A stretch of 11,580 bases of DNA. It comes from CAZHCA01 sp964530825. Lineage in GTDB: Bacteria > Bacteroidota > Bacteroidia > Chitinophagales > Saprospiraceae. The stretch covers positions 1-11,580 of the forward strand of contig CAZHCA010000044.1 in NCBI GenBank assembly GCA_964530825.1, given 5' to 3'. Positions 1 to 6,163 of this stretch are shown here, piece by piece. A program made the translations under genes and the position numbers. The notes under the pieces were generated by a model. That model worked only from the letters and a program-made list of their open reading frames with translations. It was not told the origin of the DNA and made no database searches. Positions within the stretch are counted from its first letter, which is position 1. Each line of letters begins with the position of its first letter.

Positions 1-80
1 AAGGGAAGACCCTGGCTGAGGTCGGGGCGCATCTCTGGGAAGCCCGAAGCCCACCGGTCTTTAGCTGGTGGGTAGTTCAC
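1..80 (+). mobile_element. Right end of an IS200/IS605-type (tnpB) element with omega-RNA-like 3' hairpins (partial)
   Basis: The first 80 bases fold into small hairpins: GACC 8-11 with GGTC 20-23, then an 8-bp stem of 50-57 with 65-72 containing one G-T pair. They end in GGTAGTTCAC. From recall, the pattern 'GAAGCCCACC-loop-GGTGGGTAGTTCAC' is typical of the right end of IS200/IS605/IS1341-type elements, where the tnpB 3' end and its omega (reRNA) guide RNA overlap. Frame 1 is also open from position 1 to a TAG at 73-75, which could be the tail of tnpB. The body of the element would lie left of the window. The exact boundary, near 76-80, cannot be fixed without the left end. No other IS hallmark is visible, so the call rests on one motif. 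Confidence 0.5.
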
Positions 81-1600
81 TCCTGGTGTTCGATCGAGTC
101 TAGGACAAGGTCCCACAGCTTTTCAAAAGGTATAATTTCCATTTCCACATTTTGGTCGGTCATGTCTTTGGGCATTCGGTGGAGGAGTTTGAGATAGCGT
201 TGGGTATGGCGTTCTACAGCTGTGCGGTGAAAGTGATTGGCGGGCAGTTCCAAAAGCATCTTAATAAAGCAATTACTACGCTGGGTGGCGCCGCGTTTCA
301 GATGCCGGTAGGCATACATTTTGAGGCGATCCATCCGGTCGTGGATTTCTCCCAGCTTTCCTTGTTGTAAGAAAAAGAGAATTTGCAGGATCAGGATTGA
401 GGCATTGGTGCCGCGCTTGTCTCGTGCGAATGCCGGAATTTGATTCAAAAAACGATTGAGGCGAAAGCTTCGGGCGGGCGGTGGCGGATCGGGCGAAATC
501 ATCCCTAGTTCGATCAGGTAGTGAATAAAAGCTTCGTGTACCAGAATGGGTTCCCGGACTCTCGGCGGCTGTTTTTTTAGGCTGGGATGTTGGATAGCAT
601 CGAGGTAGGCGCGGTACGCTGCTTGATAATCCTCGCTGTGAAAACCGAGCATCATTTCGTATTCCTTGGTGGCAAACCAGTTACCTGAACCATGGGGCGC
701 CAGCTCCAGACAGGTAGCCAGGGACTGCCAGGCGCCCTGGTACTGACCCAATTGAATTTGGCAAGCAAGTATTTTGAAGTTAAAGCTCCATAAGACGGAA
801 TTCGATGCCAGGTGCGACTGCTTAATAAAATAATCCAGTCCGCGGCGACAGATGCGCATGACCCCATCGTAATCGTTGGCTATTTCATACCTGAGAATTA
901 AGACATTAAATGCATACAGTAAAAAGCGGTAGGAGGCATTTTCTTCTATTATGGTCTCTAGTTCGTCGGCGTACTGGACGGCTTTTTCTAAGTATTGCTT
1001 TTTCGTGGCGCGGGAATGGACAAAATGGACGGCCAGTTCTGTATAATAGCGCTCGGCCAATACTTCAGCCTCCAACTGCTGCATGGCGCGTTGGGCAAGC
1101 TTCTGGTAATGGCGGGCTTTTTTGCGACTCAACTCATGAATACTGTAATGGATGGCTAAATCGCGGGACAGACTTAACACGATGTCGGTAAATTCGAACC
1201 GCTTGGCGATTGCGATGGTCTGTTCGGCAAGCTCCCTGGCTGGCAGGCGTACGTAGCGGCCGATCATGATCTTCGTTGCAGCCGCATTTTTATAGCAATT
1301 GTAATATGCGCGCTGAATATCCGCATAATTCGGCTCAGAAACGTTGATAAAAAAAAGTGCATTGATTAATTTTGACTTCAGCAATCGTTTAAGACGACCG
1401 AAATACTTCCTGCCGTGGCGAGCATCTCCGTAAAACCGGTCAATGAGTACATCCTCGTCCGCGTCTCTTTCCGTTAACAACAAATCATAGAGTTCCTGGA
1501 CTTGCGTGGTGCTGCCATTCGAGTTGTTCCATATGTCAATTTGCTTGATTTTCTGCCGGGAAATCAAACTGACCAGTTCTTTGAGTTCGTCCATTTCCAT
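77..1600 (-). CDS. Hypothetical helical protein, 507 aa, possibly TPR-like
   Basis: This long ORF is predicted to be almost entirely alpha-helical. It has no signal peptide, no membrane segment and no catalytic motif that I can name, so it is probably cytoplasmic. The middle (about residues 110-350) has repeated aromatic/Ala-rich helix pairs that look like degenerate TPR or other alpha-solenoid repeats. Around 375-385 there is a Pro-rich break (SPDPPPPARS), followed by another helical block. I associate this layout, and a C-terminus of the type 'EIIPFEKLWDLVLDSIE', with paralogous uncharacterised proteins of Saprospiria; that is memory, not a search. The start is ATG 1600, with a second in-frame ATG two codons later; the upstream sequence is A-rich with no clear Shine-Dalgarno. 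The stop codon lies inside the last bases of the putative IS end, so the last residues may have been set by that insertion. Function is unknown. Confidence 0.8.
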   Translation of the reverse strand: MEMDELKELVSLISRQKIKQIDIWNNSNGSTTQVQELYDLLLTERDADEDVLIDRFYGDARHGRKYFGRLKRLLKSKLINALFFINVSEPNYADIQRAYYNCYKNAAATKIMIGRYVRLPARELAEQTIAIAKRFEFTDIVLSLSRDLAIHYSIHELSRKKARHYQKLAQRAMQQLEAEVLAERYYTELAVHFVHSRATKKQYLEKAVQYADELETIIEENASYRFLLYAFNVLILRYEIANDYDGVMRICRRGLDYFIKQSHLASNSVLWSFNFKILACQIQLGQYQGAWQSLATCLELAPHGSGNWFATKEYEMMLGFHSEDYQAAYRAYLDAIQHPSLKKQPPRVREPILVHEAFIHYLIELGMISPDPPPPARSFRLNRFLNQIPAFARDKRGTNASILILQILFFLQQGKLGEIHDRMDRLKMYAYRHLKRGATQRSNCFIKMLLELPANHFHRTAVERHTQRYLKLLHRMPKDMTDQNVEMEIIPFEKLWDLVLDSIEHQE

Positions 1601-1752
1601 TTTTTTTATGAGGGCAAATTATGCATGTAGCAGAATAAGGTAAATGCACTAAGTGTTTGATAAATAGGTATTTGTGTTTTGTGAGGTTCGTTTTTTCCCG
1701 AAAGTCGACTGTGCAAATCAGAGTCGATTGTTATCCGGCCCCTGCTGAATGC

Positions 1753-1793
1753 TCCATAGTTTTAAAACAAATTCAAAATTTTAAAACTATGGA
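1753..1793. repeat. Perfect 15-bp inverted repeat, 11-nt loop
   Basis: The arms at 1753-1767 (TCCATAGTTTTAAAA) and 1779-1793 are exact reverse complements, separated by 11 nt. The arms are AT-rich and no T-run follows on either strand, so this is not a standard terminator. It lies about 150 nt upstream of the start of the 507-aa gene. It could be a regulatory dyad or an element end. Function is not known. Confidence 0.7.
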
Positions 1794-2305
1794 TCTAGTA
1801 TTTACCATTTTCCGATTTTTTACCAACTGGGTTATCGACGATTATTCAAATCCTGGCCAACAAAACGGGTCAGCCAATAGCAACATTATTATTGGCGACC
1901 TGGATGGTATGTAAACCGGTGACCCCCATATCTATCAAAATAACGGCTTAAGAAGTCATCTGGCATTGATGTGCGAGGTAGTGGGTCAGTACGCCTAGTC
2001 CGGTTGGGGTAGTTTCTGCGTGCAGTAGCTTTCGAATGAACGTCTCCGGAAAAAACGGAAAACGGCTCTTGGCAGATACAAAGCACGTGCCTTAAAGTGG
2101 ATTTGTTTCTACTGGTGGTGTATCGAGCGGTGCAGAACGCCCAGAAAACAGCCATCATCCGGTTTACACGCCGGGACTTAGCGCTTGAAAAAATTCCGGC
2201 GTGTATGCCTGTTTTGGTTATGTTAACAAAGTTAACGAAAAGAGCGTTTATTCCAAAAGATAGTTGAGTAGAGAGTATAACTCGTTGATATTCAGCAATT
2301 AAAAA

Positions 2306-2335
2306 TATTTTTGGCATATAATTGTGCCAAAAATA
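2306..2335. promoter_or_regulatory. 11-bp dyad enclosing a -7-box-like TATAATTG
   Basis: Arms 2306-2316 (TATTTTTGGCA) and 2325-2335 (TGCCAAAAATA) are perfect reverse complements. The 8-nt centre, TATAATTG, matches the Bacteroidota -7 consensus TAnnTTTG at all but one fixed base. T-rich left and A-rich right arms are the wrong way round for a terminator. This looks more like an operator sitting on a promoter for the plus-strand RNA candidate just downstream. No good -33 TTG lies at the usual spacing, so the promoter reading is weak; the dyad itself is certain. Confidence 0.4.
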
Positions 2336-2364
2336 GGCTGTTCCAATTGCATTTAGGTGTTATT

Positions 2365-2550
2365 TACTGGTGCCTAGAAGGGTTTTATATTTGGCTATAG
2401 CTCAGATATAGATTACAACTTATTTTAAGCATTGGATTCTTTTCTCGTATTTGCATGACTTATTTAATAGAACGCAAGTTGTAAATTTACTGAGCGCTTC
2501 TAGGCATCAAGTGACTTCCTAATCGGTAGCAACACTTGATGCTTTTTTTT
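2365..2550 (+). ncRNA. Candidate structured non-coding RNA of about 180 nt
   Basis: Three perfect stems nest in order: 2371-2380 (TGCCTAGAAG) with 2497-2506; 2400-2405 (GCTCAG) with 2490-2495; and 2413-2421 (TTACAACTT) with 2476-2484. The result is a long rod with a one-sided 19-nt bubble, followed at once by a plus-strand hairpin and T8. No ORF fits. A dedicated terminator facing the HD gene's own terminator implies a plus-strand transcript. The last three bases of the outer stem are shared with the terminator stem, so limited competition between the two folds is possible. A rod with a bubble and a terminator recalls 6S RNA, but I do not see sequence hallmarks that allow that name. The 5' end is uncertain (about 2330-2370). 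Confidence 0.4.
2504..2550 (+). terminator. Plus-strand intrinsic terminator of the candidate RNA
   Basis: The perfect 10-bp stem GCATCAAGTG (2504-2513) with CACTTGATGC (2533-2542) has a 19-nt loop and is followed by eight Ts (2543-2550). No plus-strand protein gene precedes it. Confidence 0.7.
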
Positions 2551-2554
2551 GGGC

Positions 2555-2583
2555 AAAAAAAAAGCAACCTAAAGGGCTGCTTT
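2555..2583 (-). terminator. Minus-strand intrinsic terminator of the HD-domain gene
   Basis: Read on the minus strand, AAAGCAGCC (2583-2575) pairs with GGTTGCTTT (2569-2561) across a 5-nt loop, with one G-U pair. The continuing T-run is the A-run at 2555-2563 on the plus strand. It lies about 130 nt past the HD gene stop and tail to tail with the terminator at 2504-2550. Confidence 0.7.
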
Positions 2584-2710
2584 CCTACGCCAAACTAGTG
2601 AGTGTGTAATAGGGGTGTGGTTAATCAATCATCCCTAAAACGCAGATACTTCGAAAAGTGCTGCCTTCTGGTTTTTAATTTATATCAATTTCCCGTGTCT
2701 ACTGGTATTC

Positions 2711-3295
2711 TTACCAAGTGGGCAAGCTTTGCACCAACTCCTTAAGGTGTTTTTGTTTGCGCTCGGCTCTTCTGCGCAAATTGGTACGCGTAAAAAAGCG
2801 ATGTTTGGTTAGAAAGCGAACCTGCAGTTGATTCCATTCCTGGCGGGAGGACAGTACCCGGTAGGCTCTCAACTCTTCGAACAGGGTATTGCCGATTTCG
2901 TAGAAATCTTCCCGGCCCAGGTAATCCAGATCTGCATCGCAGATGATAGCTTCGAGGAAAGTCTTAGGGGTTTGCGGGATTTTTGTTGCCATGATCATTC
3001 CGCAGATGCACTCAATTTCTTCGGGGCGATAGTCGAAGCGGGGTAGGTGCTGACGGGCAATGGAGCACCCCAGTTGCTCGTGGTCGCGGTTGCTGATGGT
3101 AAAGCCGGAGTCGTGAAACAGTGCGGCCGTATGCAGGAGGAGAGAATCGTGCGGCGTTACAGCTTCTAACTTGCATAGCTCTCGTGTCGTTTCGAGTACA
3201 TCTAAGGTGTGGTGGATGCCATGATAGGTCAGGTCCGGGGCCAGTTCCCGTTCCATTTTGTGTAAAATAAATGCCTTGGACGCGTAATAATTCAT
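2711..3295 (-). CDS. HD-domain metal-dependent phosphohydrolase, 194 aa
   Basis: This is a cytoplasmic HD-superfamily hydrolase. The metal-ligand set is complete: His25/28/29 in the segment 'TYHGIHHTLDV', the His61-Asp62 doublet in 'HTAALFHDSGF', and an acidic cluster 'CDADLDYLG' (Asp120, Asp122). HD proteins of this type cleave phosphomonoester or phosphodiester bonds, often of nucleotides; the substrate cannot be read from the sequence. I chose ATG 3295. The same frame stays open to 3493, but the extra 66 residues look random and contain a long inverted repeat. The C-terminus (about 165-185) is rich in Arg/Lys and may contact nucleic acid or be a helical tail. The gene lies about 230 nt downstream of the DUF4920 gene on the same strand; that gap holds a hairpin, so co-transcription is uncertain. 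Confidence 0.8.
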   Translation of the reverse strand: MNYYASKAFILHKMERELAPDLTYHGIHHTLDVLETTRELCKLEAVTPHDSLLLHTAALFHDSGFTISNRDHEQLGCSIARQHLPRFDYRPEEIECICGMIMATKIPQTPKTFLEAIICDADLDYLGREDFYEIGNTLFEELRAYRVLSSRQEWNQLQVRFLTKHRFFTRTNLRRRAERKQKHLKELVQSLPTW

Positions 3296-3423
3296 ACCCC
3301 GAATAGGTTGTCCTTGGACCCTCTCCGTATGTGAAGGCCCCGTCGTTTTCTCAATAGTCAATTTATGGAATATACAGGCAGGGTAGGTAAATAACTCGCA
3401 AAAAATAACGATAATCCATAATG

Positions 3424-3478
3424 GGTTATTGCCGTCCTGGACAGAATAATATCCCATCCCGGTAAAACGGCAATAACC
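3424..3478. repeat. 12-bp inverted repeat in the gap between the DUF4920 and HD genes
   Basis: Arms 3424-3435 (GGTTATTGCCGT) and 3467-3478 (ACGGCAATAACC) are exact reverse complements with a 31-nt spacer. Within the spacer, CCTGG and CCCGG can extend the stem imperfectly. No T-run follows on either strand, so it is not a typical intrinsic terminator. It could act as an RNA-stabilising or REP-like hairpin in a transcript from the DUF4920 gene. Confidence 0.65.
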
Positions 3479-3521
3479 TCTTCGGTGGAGCATACAACCA
3501 AGTTGTAGTGCTGCCGGTATT

Positions 3522-3995
3522 TTATTCCTCCAACAGGGCTACACCGGTAGCGATAAACTTAAGCTCCTCTTTGGGCTCTGTAATCGCCTCGATTTCAGTT
3601 TTGGATTTGCCGGCGTCTTCGGCATAGTGGCGCAACTCCTCTACGGGCGTAACCTCACGGAATGCAATACCTTGGAGTACCACCTGGCGCCCGGATATGT
3701 CTTTGGGTACGAAGAAGCCATAGTCTTTAAATTTGACCATTATTGCCGGTAGGTCCTGGTCAGTGGCGCGGATGGTCATCCAGCAGCCTTTCATTTGGCA
3801 GACTTCCTCCACGAGGCCAAGCAGTTTTCCACTTAGAGAATCAGTGGTCGATGCCTGCTCATAAAAATCGGAAAAAGAGGTGGCTGCCTCCGGGTCGAAT
3901 GGTTCGCCGTAGTAGCTGTCGACACTTTGGGCTTGTAGCGAACCGGAAAAGGTCAACACTAAAATGGTGAAGAATAACTGGAAAAGATGTTTCAT
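3522..3995 (-). CDS. Exported DUF4920-family protein, 157 aa
   Basis: Residues 1-23 form a type I signal peptide (Met-Lys, a hydrophobic core rich in Leu and Phe, then SLQAQ), so the protein is likely periplasmic or secreted; there is no lipobox Cys. The mature part matches the DUF4920 pattern as I know it from Bacteroidota: a 'VxEVCQMKGCWMT' segment with the conserved cysteines Cys66 and Cys71, then 'VKFKDYGFFVPKD', 'VVLQGIAFREVT' and 'LRHYAEDAGKSK.EI'. The fold is probably a small beta-barrel (OB-like). The family has no known activity; the paired Cys next to Trp could form a disulfide or hold a metal, which is inference. ATG 3995 is preferred; an ATG three codons upstream (4004) would also fit. 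The frame remains open to 4088, but that adds a non-signal-like tail ahead of the signal peptide. Confidence 0.85.
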   Translation of the reverse strand: MKHLFQLFFTILVLTFSGSLQAQSVDSYYGEPFDPEAATSFSDFYEQASTTDSLSGKLLGLVEEVCQMKGCWMTIRATDQDLPAIMVKFKDYGFFVPKDISGRQVVLQGIAFREVTPVEELRHYAEDAGKSKTEIEAITEPKEELKFIATGVALLEE

Positions 3996-4471
3996 AAAAC
4001 CCATTAGATTAAATGATCGGTTAAAAATGTGATTGGTGCACCTCGGGGTTAATTTGATTCCCGGGTGGTAGCGCCAATTATCCCGCAAAAATGCTGTTTT
4101 CCTGGCATTAATACCGGTTTGAGGGTGGTTTTTGGGTGTTAAATTATGTTAGTGTTTCCGCATTGGGCTGAATGTAAAGGAGGAATAATTGCTGCAACCG
4201 GTTCAGTAGCTTTGGCTTGTTCGCTGCGAGCAGGGGACCAAAACAAACCATTTCCTCAATAAAGCCTACCGCCTAAATGAACGAGCATTAAAAAACCTTA
4301 AAAGCCGTCTGGACAAACAATATTGGGTAGGTTTAGCGGTTAATTTAACATCTGCATTACGCAGGTGCCGACAATCCAATCCAATTGAATCGCCTATGGA
4401 ATGACCGTTACTCAACAGGGGCGGCGGATTCACACCGCAACATACCTAGCCGCCGTCAAATGACTTTGAGT
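3996..4471. other. Divergent intergenic region between the DUF4920 and MORN-caspase genes
   Basis: These 476 bases separate two divergent genes and should hold both promoters. On the plus strand TAGCTTTG at 4207-4214 fits the -7 consensus TAnnTTTG, and TAGGTTTA at 4328-4335 misses it by one base, but neither has a TTG at the right distance. A 38-codon ATG frame (4146-4262) and an open frame without a start (about 4208-4402) exist with no sign of being real genes. No terminator or repeat was seen. Confidence 0.5.
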
Positions 4472-6145
4472 ATGGGAAAAATGCACTATCTACTGATCTT
4501 GCTACATTGGGTGGCGGCTATGCCCGCACAGCCATTGTGCCTAAAGGGGAACTGCGAGGAGGGCTACGGCGAGCAGCACCTGGCCAGCGGCGAACGCTAC
4601 ATCGGTGAGTTTTTTGACGGAAAATTTCACGGCCAGGGTATCATGTATTTCCAGAATGGCGATAAATACCTAGGATCCTGGCGCCACAACCTGCGCTACG
4701 GGCAGGGGCGTTTGCAGATGGCTAGCGGCGACGTTTACGAGGGCGCTTTTATCAATAACCAATTTCAGGGCTTTGGAACAATGATATTTGCCGATGGGCG
4801 CCATTATGAAGGTCAATGGGTCGCCAATCGCATGGAGGGGATGGGAAAAATAACCTATCCCAACGGGGAATGGTACACGGGGCATTTCAGCGATGGTTTT
4901 TTCGATGGAAGCGGCACCTACCACTACCAGAATGGTGCGCGGTACGAGGGAAGCTGGAAAGATGGTCGCCGCCATGGTCCGGGGAAACTTTTTGCGGCCG
5001 ATAATACGGTTCAAAACGGTGAATGGATAGCCGGCGTTTTTGAAGCCGACGGTGATCGCAGACCGGAAGTTGCCTTCAATACCGCACCGGTCGAAAATGA
5101 GCTTACCGAACGTTCTGCAGGCCTTCGCGACTGCAACGAGGTGTTTTGCGCTTTGGGAATCGGGCGGTTTCGTTACGATGATGGCCGGATCTACGAGGGG
5201 GATTTTTCAGCTGGTATACCCAGGGGCTTGGGTACGGTTCATTATCCCAATGGCGACCGGTATGAGGGAAATTGGGAAAGTGATGAGCCTCGCGGGCGCG
5301 GGGTTATGTACTACCACAACGGCCGCACGGTAGGAGCGGTTTGGGAGAACGGCGAACCCGTAAAAGTTATCTTCGAAGAGCAGGGGGCGCCCGGTGAAAT
5401 GGCAAGCCGGGGTGATGATTTCGATCCGCAGGTCAAAGTGTGGGCAGTAGTTGTAGGGGCTTCCCAGTATTACCACATGCGGTCTTTGCGCTATACCGAC
5501 GATGATGCCTACCAGCTATTCGCCTTCTTGAAAAGTCCGGCCGGTGGGGCACTGCCCGATGAGCAAATCCGTTTGCTCATTGACGAGGATGCCAACTTGC
5601 GCAATATCATCGGTGCAATGCGTACGTCTTTTCTTAAGGCGGATGAGAACGACGTCGTGTTGTTCTATTTCTCCGGGCACGGTATCCAGGGTGCTTTCCT
5701 ACCGGTCGATTTCGATGGGTTTAACAATCGCTTGCATCACGAAGATATTCGAAACCTGTTGGACAACAGCCGGGCAAAACACAAAATTGTCATTGCTGAT
5801 GCCTGCCACTCCGGGAGCCTTTTTGCGCAGCGCCAGCCGGCACACGAGTTGTTGGATAAATTTTATACGGCATTTGAAAATGTAGCGGGCGGTACCGCCC
5901 TTTTGCTTTCCTCCAAAGGAGAGGAGTATTCCATGGAGGACGGTGGCCTGCGTTCCGGAGTTTACAGCCATTTTCTGGTCCGGGGTCTAAAAGGAGCAGC
6001 CGATGCCGACCGCTCGGGAATTGTTACCGTCCAGGAGATCTACAACTACACCTTTGAGAATGTTATGGAATACACCGGGAGCATTCAGCACCCCATACTA
6101 AAAGGAAATTTTGATGTACGCATGCCGGTATCGGTTGTGCATTAA
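4472..6145 (+). CDS. Exported MORN-repeat caspase-family (C14) protein, copy 1, 557 aa
   Basis: A signal peptide (about 1-20, Gly-Lys then a Leu-rich core ending in MPAQ) sends the protein out of the cytoplasm. Two Cys-headed MORN blocks follow: Cys23/Cys28 then six 23-residue repeats (about 43-177), and Cys221/Cys226 then three repeats (about 241-290). After an acidic linker comes a caspase-like domain (about 322-557). Its dyad is intact: His403 in 'YFSGHG' and Cys445 in 'DACHSG', as in metacaspases and orthocaspases, which usually cut after Arg or Lys. An EF-hand-like loop (Asp511, Asp513, Ser515, Glu522) lies near the C-terminus and suggests calcium binding. The lone Arg454 in the loop after the catalytic Cys could be a self-processing site; this is inference. 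No T9SS or lipoprotein sorting signal is seen. Start choice: ATG 4472 keeps Lys before the core; ATG 4460, ATG 4481 or TTG 4385 are alternatives. A homologous gene follows 18 nt downstream. Substrate and biological role are unknown. Confidence 0.9.
   Translation: MGKMHYLLILLHWVAAMPAQPLCLKGNCEEGYGEQHLASGERYIGEFFDGKFHGQGIMYFQNGDKYLGSWRHNLRYGQGRLQMASGDVYEGAFINNQFQGFGTMIFADGRHYEGQWVANRMEGMGKITYPNGEWYTGHFSDGFFDGSGTYHYQNGARYEGSWKDGRRHGPGKLFAADNTVQNGEWIAGVFEADGDRRPEVAFNTAPVENELTERSAGLRDCNEVFCALGIGRFRYDDGRIYEGDFSAGIPRGLGTVHYPNGDRYEGNWESDEPRGRGVMYYHNGRTVGAVWENGEPVKVIFEEQGAPGEMASRGDDFDPQVKVWAVVVGASQYYHMRSLRYTDDDAYQLFAFLKSPAGGALPDEQIRLLIDEDANLRNIIGAMRTSFLKADENDVVLFYFSGHGIQGAFLPVDFDGFNNRLHHEDIRNLLDNSRAKHKIVIADACHSGSLFAQRQPAHELLDKFYTAFENVAGGTALLLSSKGEEYSMEDGGLRSGVYSHFLVRGLKGAADADRSGIVTVQEIYNYTFENVMEYTGSIQHPILKGNFDVRMPVSVVH
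4538..5359 (+). repeat. MORN repeat array of copy 1 (6 + 3 repeats in two Cys-headed blocks)
   Basis: The translated repeats follow YxGxWxxGxxxGxGxxxxxxGxx with a period of 23 residues (69 bases). Block 1 starts with CLKGNC at 4538 and block 2 with CNEVFC at 5132. The second block has lost the GN of the header but keeps both cysteines. The last unit of each block is degenerate. Confidence 0.8.
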
Positions 6146-6163
6146 AGTAAAATCTCAAAGACT

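Larger units (their letters stand above)
1601..2710. other. Gene-free stretch of about 1.1 kb
   Basis: I see no convincing protein gene here. A 142-codon minus-strand frame (1889-2317) and an open plus-strand frame without a start (about 2033-2264) overlap each other, and neither resembles a family I know. The middle (about 1900-2190) is richer in GC than its A/T-rich flanks and could be a decayed gene. The stretch does contain ordered non-coding elements, listed separately: a 15-bp inverted repeat, a dyad around a promoter-like box, a nested-stem RNA candidate, and two back-to-back terminators. Confidence 0.6.

Noticed and set aside
1889..2317. 142-codon minus-strand ORF
   Set aside because: Its composition is Arg/Thr/Ser-rich without domain features, it overlaps an open plus-strand frame, and no family is recognised. 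It is kept only as part of a possible decayed region.
2317..2333. Sigma-54-like TGGCA...GTGC spacing
   Set aside because: The second half does not match TTGC at the required distance, and the site is better explained as a symmetric dyad.
2391..2410. tRNA-like D-arm string GGCTATAGCTCAG
   Set aside because: No matching acceptor, anticodon or T arm follows. GCTCAG pairs instead with CTGAGC at 2490-2495.
3296..3493. 66-residue N-terminal extension of the HD protein
   Set aside because: The extension looks random, contains a 12-bp inverted repeat, and the domain is complete from ATG 3295.
4146..4262. 38-codon plus-strand ORF with ATG upstream of the MORN-caspase genes
   Set aside because: It has no ribosome binding site at a suitable distance, no family likeness, and is within the range expected by chance.
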